Of a stretch of DNA of 64,000 bases, positions 8,127-16,299 are shown in pieces. The DNA lies in assembly GCF_001758465.1 (NCBI RefSeq), contig NZ_MJIC01000010.1, positions 372,001 to 436,000 on the forward strand, given 5' to 3'. Under the pieces are notes generated by a model, which did no database searches, had not been told where the DNA came from, and was given only the letters and a program-made list of their open reading frames with translations. A program made the translations under genes and the position numbers. The first letter of the stretch is position 1; every line of letters begins with the position of its first letter. Origin of the DNA: Marisediminitalea lipolytica (GTDB taxonomy: Bacteria > Pseudomonadota > Gammaproteobacteria > Enterobacterales > Alteromonadaceae).

Positions 8127-8702
8127 TTACTTCAACAAAATAGCATCGCTCGGACGGGGTTCGTAACGGCCCATTTGCACGGTCATAGTGTAGTAATGGT
8201 TTTCGTCGGTTACCGAATCTGTGTCGGGGATTGTGACGCTGTTAACGCTTTCACAACCGGATGCGGTGCACTGTTGGTTGCCGGGCAGTTTAGCCTCGTC
8301 GATGTCGCCGGTAATGATCCCATTTACCCTGGGCTCTTCAGGCGCGGCAGTAATAATTTGCTGATTATCCAGTGCCGATAAACTGACGGCATCACTGGAA
8401 ACAATGCGGTACCAGGTATAGTGTTCGGCGGCAGCGATTTCCTCGGCCCGGCGCTGACTGTATTTAAGTAATAATTCTTCGCTGGTGGCGCTGTTGGCTT
8501 TATACATGATTTTGTATTTACCATCAGTCAGTTGGTGCGAGGAGTAGCCTTCGGTACCGGCCTGACCGGCCGGCTGATAAGGGGTAGCTGACAGTCCGGA
8601 ACCGGCGCATCCTGTTAGCATGCAAGTGGTGACGACGGCAAACATCATTGCCTTAATCAGAGCGGTGTTACTAAAAAGTCTGGCCAGTAATTGAATATCC
8701 AT
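8127..8702 (-). CDS. CC0125/CC1285-type lipoprotein
   Basis: 191 residues with a lipoprotein signal ending 'TTCMLTGC-AGSG' (lipobox LTG-C32). The mature part opens 'SATPYQPAGQAGTEGYSSHQLTDGKYKIMYKANSATSEELLLKYSQRRAEEI', the conserved pattern of CC0125/CC1285 family lipoproteins (ATPYQP, GYS, R/K-N-x-T then helix). The family function is unknown; it is an envelope protein by location. The ribosome site AGGAAAG is 5 bases upstream. A 12-bp palindrome lies in its upstream region. Confidence 0.8.
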   Translation of the reverse strand: MDIQLLARLFSNTALIKAMMFAVVTTCMLTGCAGSGLSATPYQPAGQAGTEGYSSHQLTDGKYKIMYKANSATSEELLLKYSQRRAEEIAAAEHYTWYRIVSSDAVSLSALDNQQIITAAPEEPRVNGIITGDIDEAKLPGNQQCTASGCESVNSVTIPDTDSVTDENHYYTMTVQMGRYEPRPSDAILLK

Positions 8703-8773
8703 TTTAACTTTCCTGTTGCAAAATTATCTAGCACCAGAGTCCTGTGAAAGCTGAAAAAAGGACTATGGTTACG

Positions 8774-8785
8774 CTGTTATAACAG
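8774..8785. promoter_or_regulatory. 12-bp palindrome in lipoprotein promoter region
   Basis: CTGTTATAACAG is a perfect dyad about 77 bases upstream of the lipoprotein ATG, in the 165-base gap to the hybrid kinase gene. Candidate operator; the binding protein is not identified. Confidence 0.35.
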
Positions 8786-8867
8786 GAAATTGCAACGGAT
8801 ATGCCAATTGTGGATTTAGTCTAAATTATTGAAAGAATTAGAATTATTATTTGTTTGGGAAAGTTAT

Positions 8868-10856
8868 CTACTCATCTTTTGTAAAACTTGCAGGCTGATT
8901 CACGCAAAAATTCAATGCCGCTAAATCCGTCTTGCTGACAGGCTTTAGCAGAACCTGGTCAATGGGCAAATCGGAGAGTCTGTCCTGCTCTGGTTCGGCG
9001 CCGCTGATAATGGTAATGCGCAATGCGGGAGCCAGCTCGCCGATGGCGTGGGACAGTTCGTAACCGTCGGTATCCGGTAAATGCAGATCCATTAGTACAT
9101 GATCGTAGGGTTGGGTAGCCGTTGCTATTTTTTCGAGGGCTTGTTTCCCGCTTAATGCAACGTCGGCCTGATAACCTAAATTTTGCAGCAGCAAACACAT
9201 TAACTCAGCCGCATCCTCATCGTCTTCGACAACCAGTAAAGCCGGTGACGACGCCCTGTCAGGCTCAGCAATTTGCTCTGGCTTAACCGGCGTGGGTAGC
9301 AAAAATGTATTTAATACTTCACCCAGTTCGCGGCGGTCGATAGGTTTGGCGATAACATTGTCAAATCCTTCGGCCAGCAAGGACTCGCGTAAGCCTTTAC
9401 GACTGGCAGCCGTCACAGCCACTACCGGCGTTTGCATTTCTTCAGAACGAATAGCCTTAAGACAATCTATGCCGTTCATCACCGGCATATGGATATCCAT
9501 TAATACCAGATGATAGGGGCGTTTGGCCTGTTCAGCCTGACGGACTTTTTCCAGCGCGTCTGCGCCATTTTGAGCATAGGTTACCTGCGCCTGGCTCATG
9601 CCCACCAGACGGCCGGTCAGGCGGCGTATTTCCCGTAAATCGTCAACAATCAACACGCGCCCATCCAGATGCTGATCAATTTTATACTGAGTTGGCAGGG
9701 GCTTCGGTGCTTCAAGGTCCAGGGCTATCTTATTTACCTCTGCACTGCCTGGGGTCTCCACGCAAAACCAGAAACGACTGCCTGCACCCGGGGTAGACTC
9801 TACCTGGATTTGCCCGCCCATGCGGTTAACCAGTTCGTTGCAAATAGCCAGTCCTAGTCCGGCCCCCCCATGATTGGCCTGAATAAGGTCTTCGATTTGC
9901 TCGAAGGGTTTAAAAATGGTGTTGAGTTTGTCAGCAGGCATACCAATACCGGTATCCTTTACCGTAAAGCAAATTCGCTGTTGCTCAGCGTTATACTGTA
10001 AATTAACCGTGACGGAACCATTGTCGGTAAACTTTATGGCATTGTTCATCAGATTAATCAGTATCTGGCGTAAGCGGGTAGGGTCCAGTGTGACATATTC
10101 GGGTAACAGGGTATCTGCTGTAACGGTAAGCACCAGACCCTTTTCACTGGCTTGCATTACCATCAGGCTGTACAGGTCTGTCAGAAACCCGTTGAGGTTA
10201 AACGTGTTGGGAACCAGCTCAAGCTTGTTAGCCATAATGCGCGACATATCGAGCAAATCGTTTAACAAACTCAGTAAATGTTTACTGTTGTTTAATATGG
10301 TCGACAGTTCAGACTGAATATGCTGGTTTTCGGGGCTGTCTAACAGCAATTCGGTATAGCCTAAAATCGAGGCTAACGGTGTTCTCAGTTCATGGCCTAA
10401 ATGGGCAAGAAATTTATCCTTGGCTTTGTTTTGTTGTTCTACCCGGTTACGTTCCAGACGTTCTGTTTCAATTTCACGCCGGACCAGTGCATAGCGGATC
10501 GTGCGCATAAACCGGGGGGTATCCACTTCGGCTTTGGTCAGAAAATCTTCTGCGCCGGCGCGCATGACATTGTCATCAACCACGCTGTCAGCCTGGCCGG
10601 TAAGTACAACCACCGGAATACTCACCGACAACCCTTTTAACCGACTCAATACGTCCATGGCATTTTCCTGCCCGAGGAGGTAATCGAGCAGACATAAATC
10701 AAATGACTGAGTTTGCAGTAACGTTATGGCTTCGTCGCCGTTTCTGGCCCATACCAGTTCGAACACCGGTGAGGTGCACTGGGCCAGCGAGTCGGCGGTA
10801 AGAAAGTAATCGTCTTCGTCGTCTTCAACTAAAAGAATACGCACGCTGTCAGTCAT
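8868..10856 (-). CDS. Hybrid histidine kinase with three receiver domains (REC-HisKA-HATPase-REC-REC)
   Basis: 662 residues, no membrane helix, so cytoplasmic. Domains: receiver 1 (about 4-125, 'LLVEDDEDD', 'LLDYLLG'), a coiled linker, HisKA with H-box 'GHELRTPLASILGYTELL' (about 153), HATPase ('NLMNNAIKF', GxGxG region), receiver 2 (about 395-515, 'IVDDLRE', 'LMDIHMPVMNG') and receiver 3 (about 535-655, 'VVEDDEDAAE', 'LMDLHLPDTDG'). All three phosphoacceptor aspartates are present. An N-terminal receiver feeding a kinase usually means it is itself switched by an upstream kinase, here probably the CHASE3 kinase of the same operon. It has no HPt of its own. GGAG is 7 bases before the ATG; it follows the CheY-like gene by 14 bases. 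Confidence 0.92.
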   Translation of the reverse strand: MTDSVRILLVEDDEDDYFLTADSLAQCTSPVFELVWARNGDEAITLLQTQSFDLCLLDYLLGQENAMDVLSRLKGLSVSIPVVVLTGQADSVVDDNVMRAGAEDFLTKAEVDTPRFMRTIRYALVRREIETERLERNRVEQQNKAKDKFLAHLGHELRTPLASILGYTELLLDSPENQHIQSELSTILNNSKHLLSLLNDLLDMSRIMANKLELVPNTFNLNGFLTDLYSLMVMQASEKGLVLTVTADTLLPEYVTLDPTRLRQILINLMNNAIKFTDNGSVTVNLQYNAEQQRICFTVKDTGIGMPADKLNTIFKPFEQIEDLIQANHGGAGLGLAICNELVNRMGGQIQVESTPGAGSRFWFCVETPGSAEVNKIALDLEAPKPLPTQYKIDQHLDGRVLIVDDLREIRRLTGRLVGMSQAQVTYAQNGADALEKVRQAEQAKRPYHLVLMDIHMPVMNGIDCLKAIRSEEMQTPVVAVTAASRKGLRESLLAEGFDNVIAKPIDRRELGEVLNTFLLPTPVKPEQIAEPDRASSPALLVVEDDEDAAELMCLLLQNLGYQADVALSGKQALEKIATATQPYDHVLMDLHLPDTDGYELSHAIGELAPALRITIISGAEPEQDRLSDLPIDQVLLKPVSKTDLAALNFCVNQPASFTKDE

Positions 10857-10870
10857 TGGCTGCTCCGTTA

Positions 10871-11323
10871 CTAGCGATTATGGGGAAGCTCTACGAACTC
10901 AATCCAGTAACGGCCGATAGCACGCATGAGTTCTACCAGACCATCAAAATTAACCGGTTTGGTAATGTAGGATGCCGCGCCCAGGTCGTAACCACGGATC
11001 ATGTCTTCTTCTTCTTTTGACGTTGTCAGAATAACCACCGGAATACTGCGCAGACTGGGATCCGCTTTTATTTGCTGTAAAGCCTCCCGACCGTCCATAC
11101 GCGGCATATTCAAATCAAGCAGGATCAGACTGGGACGCGGAGAAACGGCTGGATCGGCAAACTTGCCTTCACGGCGCAAATATTCCAGTAATTCAATGCC
11201 GTCTTCTACGCAATTAAGGTTGTTCAGCACCCGGCCTTCCTTAAGTGCATCCAGTGCCAGCAAACGATCGTCTTCGTCGTCATCGGCCATTAATATGGTA
11301 ATTGGTAAGCTACTGTCAGGCAT
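10871..11323 (-). CDS. CheY-like (Rcp1-type) single-domain response regulator
   Basis: 150 residues consisting only of a receiver: acidic pocket 'MADDDEDDRLL', phosphoacceptor in 'LILLDLNMPRMDG', switch Thr/Ser 'ILTTSKEEED' and Lys in 'YITKPVNF'. The 'DDDEDD' cluster and long beta3-alpha3 loop are typical of Rcp1-like regulators that pair with phytochrome-type or CHASE3 kinases. Its ATG overlaps the stop of the CHASE3 kinase by 8 bases (ATGCCTGA), implying translational coupling and a partner relation. No output domain; it presumably passes phosphate on or acts by protein contact. Confidence 0.92.
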   Translation of the reverse strand: MPDSSLPITILMADDDEDDRLLALDALKEGRVLNNLNCVEDGIELLEYLRREGKFADPAVSPRPSLILLDLNMPRMDGREALQQIKADPSLRSIPVVILTTSKEEEDMIRGYDLGAASYITKPVNFDGLVELMRAIGRYWIEFVELPHNR

Positions 11324-12824
11324 GGCTTATTACTCCCTGTTGATGTACGCTGGTAAAAGGTTGGCCATCGGCAGGCATGTACAAATCAAACCGGGCCCCC
11401 TGGCCTGGTTCACTGAATGCCTGAATCGTGCCATTATGGCGTTCCACAATCCGGCGGCAAACAGCCAGTCCAATGCCCGTTCCCTTATATTCCGAACGGC
11501 CGTGTAATCGCTGGAATGGTGCGAATATCTTATCTGCAAAGGTTTGCTCAAAGCCTATACCATTATCCTGCACGGTTAGTTTGAACCATTTTAGTCCTGG
11601 TTGTAAGTGTAGGGATTCTGCGACAGGCTGACTGACATCCTCGCAGGTTATCTTGATGTGCACAGGCTGCTCTGGCTGAATAAACTTCAGCGCATTAGAC
11701 AGTAAATTCAAAAATACCTGATTCATCTGCGAAGCGTCGGCCTGCATAACCGGCAACTCATCCACCTCTATTTTTGCCTGGGTTTCCTCGATGGTAATTT
11801 CGAGATCATCCAGTACCGAGTTAACCACGTCATTTAAGGCGGTCGCCTTAAAATCCTTACCCCGGGTGGTGACTCTGGAAAACGCAAGCAAATCGCTGAT
11901 TAACATCGACATACGTTCGGCGGCATTCAGCATGCGGCGCAGAAAATCCTGGCCACGTTCATCCAGCGCGGACTCATAACCGGTGCTGATACGGTTACCA
12001 AAGGCGCGAATTTTGCGCAGGGGCTCCTGCAGGTCATGGGAGGCGACAAAAGCAAAATCTTCCAGTTCGCGGTTACTCCGCGACAGTTCTTCTGCATAAA
12101 CCTGTAACTCAGCAGTACGTTCCTTAACCCGTGACTCCAGCACCAGATTGTGTTGTTGCAAGGCCTGGCGGTGGCGAATGGTTTCGCGAATGTTCATCCG
12201 TAACAAAACAAATATGCCCACAATTAGCAGCCCTGTAGTAATTGAGGACACAATCAGATTCGTTTCTGAGTTGGAGCGGAGCTTTAACAAGGAGTCGATA
12301 TGCTGTTTCTGCAATTTGTGCTCTTCGGCTTCAATGGCAAAAAAGACTTTCTCAAATTCATCGTAAAGCTGCAGGCCTTTATCTGAGGTAAAAATAGCCA
12401 TCGCTTCCTGTCTTTGGCCCTGACGCGCCAGTTCAACGGTTTTAATCAGTTCCGACAGTTTGCTCTTGGCCAGTTTGACTAATTGTTTCAGGCGCACTTC
12501 CTGCTGATCGTAATTAGAGCGAATCGCGTTTGCTTCGACCTGGTCAATAATATTGTTGACTTTATTCAGGGTGCTATCGTAATCAATCAGATACCTTTCG
12601 CTGTCAGATAACAGGTAGCCCCGTTGGCCGGATTCGGTGCGCAGCACCGCAATATGCAGGGTATTGATGGAGTTGATCACCTGATTGGTGGTAAACAAAC
12701 GCCGTTCCAGCGCAGCCAGTTCGTCAAGGGTATGAATGGTGTAAGTGGAATTAGCGGCAATCACAATGATAACCAGTACCACGAGCAGGATGGAACTGGC
12801 GGTATTGCGGATCATTACTTTCAT
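11316..12824 (-). CDS. CHASE3-domain sensor histidine kinase
   Basis: 502 residues: helix 1 (about 8-28), periplasmic CHASE3 domain (about 35-180, with 'ESGQRGYLLSDSERYL', the CHASE3 hallmark), helix 2 (about 188-208), coiled coil 'VLESRVKERTAELQVYAEELSRSNRELEDFA', HisKA 'VASHDLQEPLRKIRAF' (His near 263), HATPase with N-box 'NLLSNALKF', 'DNGIGF' and 'GTGIGLAVCRRI'. The H-box 'SHDLQEPL' is typical of the phytochrome-like HisKA group that works with Rcp1 regulators. The ligand is unknown. Overlaps genes on both sides (4 bases upstream, 8 downstream). Confidence 0.92.
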   Translation of the reverse strand: MKVMIRNTASSILLVVLVIIVIAANSTYTIHTLDELAALERRLFTTNQVINSINTLHIAVLRTESGQRGYLLSDSERYLIDYDSTLNKVNNIIDQVEANAIRSNYDQQEVRLKQLVKLAKSKLSELIKTVELARQGQRQEAMAIFTSDKGLQLYDEFEKVFFAIEAEEHKLQKQHIDSLLKLRSNSETNLIVSSITTGLLIVGIFVLLRMNIRETIRHRQALQQHNLVLESRVKERTAELQVYAEELSRSNRELEDFAFVASHDLQEPLRKIRAFGNRISTGYESALDERGQDFLRRMLNAAERMSMLISDLLAFSRVTTRGKDFKATALNDVVNSVLDDLEITIEETQAKIEVDELPVMQADASQMNQVFLNLLSNALKFIQPEQPVHIKITCEDVSQPVAESLHLQPGLKWFKLTVQDNGIGFEQTFADKIFAPFQRLHGRSEYKGTGIGLAVCRRIVERHNGTIQAFSEPGQGARFDLYMPADGQPFTSVHQQGVISHA

Positions 12825-13060
12825 TCAGCGTGTCCATTTTGGTCCGGATTAAACTGCGCTACCAACTCGCTCAGGCTATCGCTGCAATCCTTACTGCCGG
12901 CAATAATTTTATCCAGTGCATTGAGCGCTTTTTCTTTGGGCACGGCACCTTCGAGGGCAAGCTTAATTAATTCAGCCTGCATGGTAATTCGGTTTAGCGG
13001 CCGCCGCGCCTCGTGGACGGCCAGTTGAAGTTGGGCAAATTGTTGCTGGTCCATCGGCAT
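12821..13060 (-). CDS. Stand-alone H-box (HisKA/DHp-like) small protein
   Basis: 79 residues, all helical. 'VHEARRPLNRITMQAELIKL' at residues 15-34 matches the HisKA H-box pattern HExRxPLxxI, including the His that is phosphorylated in kinases (His16). A second amphipathic helix follows (residues 42-68), as in a dimerisation/phosphotransfer hairpin. No ATPase domain follows; the protein ends and the CHASE3 kinase begins, with ATGA overlap. It may be a phosphotransfer, phosphatase or decoy partner for the receivers in this operon (inference). AGGGAA lies 4 bases before the ATG. It starts 8 bases after the NtrC-type regulator. Confidence 0.75.
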   Translation of the reverse strand: MPMDQQQFAQLQLAVHEARRPLNRITMQAELIKLALEGAVPKEKALNALDKIIAGSKDCSDSLSELVAQFNPDQNGHAE

Positions 13061-13068
13061 TGGTTCCC

Positions 13069-14403
13069 TTATTCTGAATCGTTACTGAGGTCACCGTAGG
13101 CGTGCAGACGGTTATACAGAGTCTTTGTACTGATCCCCAGCATTTCCGCAGCAGTGGTTTTATTGCCATCGACTTTTTCCAGCGTTGCGTAGATAAGTTC
13201 TTTTTCGACTTCTTCGATAGTTCGCCCGGCCTTAAGGCCTGTGGAAAGGGTCTGTTTTTTAGCAAAGGGCGATTCGATGGTTTTTGGCAGTTCGATACTC
13301 TCACTGTCCGGATCGCTCATAATAGCGGCGCGGTGGACAAAGTGACGCAGCTCACGTACGTTACCCGGCCAGTCGTAAGTTTTCAGTTTTTCCAGCTGTT
13401 CAGGCTGCCACTTAAAACGCGTATCGTTCTCAGCGTTAAGCTGATTGATAAAATACTCTGCTAACAGAGGAATATCTTCTTTACGTTCCCGCAGGGGAGG
13501 GATAGTAATCGGGAATACCGCCAGACGAAAATAAATATCCTCACGCAGAACCTTGCTTTCGGCAATCTCCTGCATACTGCGGTTAGTTGCCGAGACAACC
13601 CGGCAATTGACCGGCATGGCTTTGGTGCCGCCGACCCGAATGACCACTTTGTTTTCCAGCACCCGCAACAAATTAGGCTGCATATCAATGGGCATTTCGG
13701 TGATTTCGTCAAGAAACAGCGTGCCGTTTTCGGCCTGTTCAAACACGCCTTCCTTGCGTCCTACTGCGCCGGTAAAAGCGCCTTTTTCGTGACCAAACAG
13801 TTCGCTGCCAATCAGCTCCTTAGAGAATGCGCCACAGTTAGTGGCAACATAGGGGCCTTCGCATTCTGAGGCTGCGTGAATGGCCGCTGCCACCACTTCT
13901 TTACCTACGCCGCTTTCACCAAGCAGCATTACGTTGGCTTTGGTACGGCTCACCCGGCTTACCAGTTTATACAGTTCCTGCATCGGCGCTGATTCGCCAA
14001 TGAGCTGGCCAAAATGCTTAGTAATAGCGGGCTGTGCTTTTTTGCTGCTTGCTGTCTTTTTCTGGCTAAATACGGATTCCAGGTCTTCACGTTGGATAGG
14101 TTTCACCAGATAGTCGACGTTCGACCCGCACATATCCTTAATAATGCCTTTAACCGACGGATGGCCGGTGATCAGCGTTACCCGGGGCTGTTTGCCTGCG
14201 GGCAAAGATTCCAGCAGGTGCAGGCCGGAACCGTCGGGCAACATAAAGTCGAGAAGGATATGATCAAAGGTTTCTTTGCTCAGCCATTCCTTTGCTTCGG
14301 CAAGATTGGCGGCAGTTAATACTTCGTGGCCAAGAAATTCGATGATGGTACAGGCCACATCGGTAAACTCCGCGTCATCATCCACTAAAAGTACGGTTAA
14401 CAT
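13069..14403 (-). CDS. NtrC-family sigma-54 response regulator
   Basis: 444 residues: receiver (1-118, 'VDDDAEF', 'LLDFMLPDGSG', Lys in 'YLVKPIQ'), AAA+ ATPase (about 136-365; Walker A 'GESGVGKEVVA', sigma-54 contact loop 'GAFTGA', Walker B 'GTLFLDEI', 'FRLAVFPITIPPLRERKEDI') and Fis-type HTH (about 405-440, 'TAAEMLGISTKTLYNRLHAYG'). It should activate sigma-54 promoters when phosphorylated. As first gene of the operon it is the likely DNA-binding output of the kinases downstream. It is not NtrC itself: the receiver is different and no glnL neighbour is present. Its targets are unknown. Confidence 0.93.
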   Translation of the reverse strand: MLTVLLVDDDAEFTDVACTIIEFLGHEVLTAANLAEAKEWLSKETFDHILLDFMLPDGSGLHLLESLPAGKQPRVTLITGHPSVKGIIKDMCGSNVDYLVKPIQREDLESVFSQKKTASSKKAQPAITKHFGQLIGESAPMQELYKLVSRVSRTKANVMLLGESGVGKEVVAAAIHAASECEGPYVATNCGAFSKELIGSELFGHEKGAFTGAVGRKEGVFEQAENGTLFLDEITEMPIDMQPNLLRVLENKVVIRVGGTKAMPVNCRVVSATNRSMQEIAESKVLREDIYFRLAVFPITIPPLRERKEDIPLLAEYFINQLNAENDTRFKWQPEQLEKLKTYDWPGNVRELRHFVHRAAIMSDPDSESIELPKTIESPFAKKQTLSTGLKAGRTIEEVEKELIYATLEKVDGNKTTAAEMLGISTKTLYNRLHAYGDLSNDSE

Positions 14404-14474
14404 AGTCGCGATATTCCTTATATTTTATCGAGCAAAGCTCAATTATACTGTTACGACAGGATGTTAGTTTGAGA

Positions 14475-15386
14475 TCACTGCGTGTCCAGTGCGTCGGCGC
14501 TGGGCAGTAGCATGCTTTGGTAGCGCAGCTCACCAATAAACGCGCGTGCTGCCGGGCCGAGTCGGTCACCATCGGCAAAACACAGGTGTAACATTGCTTT
14601 TCGCACGCCGCCTTGTTCCATGGGGAGCGGCTTCAGGGTGCCGTCTTCAAGCTCGTCGCTGATGATAGCCAGGGGCAACCAGGCAAAGCCGAGTCCCTGA
14701 CTGATAATATCAACAGATGTTCTGGCGTGGCTGACGGTCCAGCGCTGATCGGCGCCCAGCCAGCCTGATTCAGCTTTACGATCGGTGGATGAATCGCGAA
14801 CCACTATCTGTCGGTAGCTTTTTAAATCGTCCAGGGTCAACGTTCGGTTTAATTCGTGTAACGGGTGGTCGGGGTGAGCAACCGCGATAAACTCGATGTC
14901 GCAGAGGTCTTCACTAAACCCGTTAGGGTAGGGAAAAGGGGAAATACCTATATCAACCTCACCCTCTTTGAGCAGGGTGTTGGCACCGTTGAGGACCGTT
15001 TCCATTAACTCAATACGCAGCAATGGGTATTCCTGAGACACCTTATTTAGTGCATGGTAAAGCATGCGGGCGGGGAAAATAATATCGGCGGCGATACGCA
15101 GATTGGTTTCGATGCCTGAGGTAAGACTGCTGGCAACGCTTTCAATCTTATGCGCTTCTTCCAGCAAATAACAGGCGCGACGATACATTAGCTCGCCTGC
15201 TTCGGTCAGGGTGACTCTGCGTCCTTCGTTGATAAACAACGTTAAATCCAGAGCATGTTCCAGTTTTTGCACAGCGTGATGTATGCTCGACTGGCTTTTA
15301 TGAACCTGATCAGCCGCCTGATTAAAACCGCCGGCTTCCACCACGGCCTTAAACATGCGCCACTGTTCAAGGGTCGCTTTTAACAT
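14475..15386 (-). CDS. LysR-type transcriptional regulator
   Basis: 303 residues from ATG 15386, preceded by GGAG at 9 bases; the longer frame to 15497 lacks support. N-terminal winged HTH (residues 5-62: 'QWRMFKAVVEAGGFNQAADQVHKSQSSIHHAVQKLE') and the substrate-binding fold with 'VAHPDHPLHEL' and 'GLGFAWLPLAII'. The effector is not inferable. It lies 76 bases after the rhodanese gene on the same strand but is separated by a promoter-sized gap. LysR targets are often adjacent, so the rhodanese or the NtrC-type operon are candidates. Confidence 0.9.
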   Translation of the reverse strand: MLKATLEQWRMFKAVVEAGGFNQAADQVHKSQSSIHHAVQKLEHALDLTLFINEGRRVTLTEAGELMYRRACYLLEEAHKIESVASSLTSGIETNLRIAADIIFPARMLYHALNKVSQEYPLLRIELMETVLNGANTLLKEGEVDIGISPFPYPNGFSEDLCDIEFIAVAHPDHPLHELNRTLTLDDLKSYRQIVVRDSSTDRKAESGWLGADQRWTVSHARTSVDIISQGLGFAWLPLAIISDELEDGTLKPLPMEQGGVRKAMLHLCFADGDRLGPAARAFIGELRYQSMLLPSADALDTQ

Positions 15387-15462
15387 TAGGGTAAACTCCA
15401 CGAAAATACTGGTGTTTTTCACCAGCTTATTGTTTTTCTTGGAGCTTACACCGGTTAGCGCT

Positions 15463-15810
15463 TTAGTTAAATGCCTTTTGAATGGTCGGCACGTCACAGG
15501 TCATTACAGCGACGTGTTGATAGCCCATTTTTGCCAGCTGTTCCGCCGCCAGCATGGCTCTGGCACCGGACGCGCAATGCAGAAAAATCGGCGTGCCGGG
15601 ATCGCTGACCAGTTCCAGCATTTTCATTTCCAGTACGCCGCGAGGAATATTAATTGCCCCTTTGGCTGGTGAACTGGCATGTTCAGCAGGTTCTCTGACA
15701 TCAACAACAAAGCCGTTAAGTTCGGCCTTTTCTTTGGCTGCCTCGGCCGCGGTAACCTTACGTGGTGGCGGATCAATAGCGGCTAAGCGCTCCTGCATGG
15801 TCAATAACAT
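15463..15810 (-). CDS. Single-domain rhodanese (sulfurtransferase)
   Basis: 115 residues from ATG 15810 with GAGG about 8 bases upstream; the ORF-opening TTG at 15831 is less likely. Rhodanese elements: 'VVDVREPAEHA', 'AINIPRGVLEMKM' and the active-site loop 'FLHCASGARA', with catalytic Cys near residue 85. An N-terminal stretch of about 35 residues precedes the domain. No signal peptide, so cytoplasmic. It probably moves sulfane sulfur from persulfides or thiosulfate. The divergent two-cysteine ArsR regulator supports a role in sulfide/persulfide handling. Confidence 0.88.
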   Translation of the reverse strand: MLLTMQERLAAIDPPPRKVTAAEAAKEKAELNGFVVDVREPAEHASSPAKGAINIPRGVLEMKMLELVSDPGTPIFLHCASGARAMLAAEQLAKMGYQHVAVMTCDVPTIQKAFN

Positions 15811-15836
15811 GGGACGTCCTCTTGTAGACAAATATG

Positions 15837-15860
15837 TAATATTAGTTAAAGCTAATGTTA
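15837..15860. promoter_or_regulatory. Candidate operator for the two-cysteine ArsR regulator
   Basis: TAATATTAG (15837-15845) and CTAATGTTA (15852-15860) form an inverted repeat, 8 of 9 positions matched, with a 6-base spacer. It ends 27 bases upstream of the rhodanese ATG. AT-rich dyads of this sort are bound by BigR-type repressors. Placement would block rhodanese transcription. Confidence 0.55.
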
Positions 15861-15999
15861 GGGAGGCGGTTTGTCAACATGGATACACTTATCCTATTTT
15901 GTGATATTTTTTATATTAAACACTTGCTTAGGCCAAAGCTTTGACGTTCAATACAATAAAATAGCCTGCAGTGAACCTGATTAATTAAGGTATAACGCT

Positions 16000-16299
16000 A
16001 TGGATCCATCGCAAATGCTCTCTCGCTCTGAAGACGCAGAGCAATTTTTAAAACAACTCTCTAACAAAACACGCTTGATGGTGCTTTGTTCGTTACTCGA
16101 CGGTGAACGCTCGGTAACTGAATTACTGGATAAAGTGCCGGTAACGCAACCTGTACTTTCTCAGCATTTAGCCTTGTTGCGTGAAGCAGAATTTGTGGCC
16201 ACAAGACGCTCCGGCCAAACAATTTATTACCGTCTGGCCGATGAACGTATTACCCAGATTATGAATTTAATGTACACATTTTTTTGTGCAGAGGACTAA
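16000..16299 (+). CDS. ArsR-family regulator with BigR/YgaV-like cysteine pair
   Basis: 99 residues, a winged HTH of ArsR type ('LSNKTRLMVLCSLLDGERSVTELLDKVPVTQPVLSQHLALLREAEFV'). Two cysteines, C30 in 'VLCSLL' and C96 near the C-terminus in 'TFFCAED', occupy the places of the redox pair in BigR, SqrR and YgaV, which form a disulfide or polysulfide bridge on sensing reactive sulfur. No CxC or DxHxxH metal sites are seen. It is divergent from a rhodanese with an inverted repeat between, supporting control of sulfur detoxification (inference). The last 4 bases overlap the opposite-strand PRC-barrel gene. AAGG precedes the ATG. Confidence 0.85.
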   Translation: MDPSQMLSRSEDAEQFLKQLSNKTRLMVLCSLLDGERSVTELLDKVPVTQPVLSQHLALLREAEFVATRRSGQTIYYRLADERITQIMNLMYTFFCAED

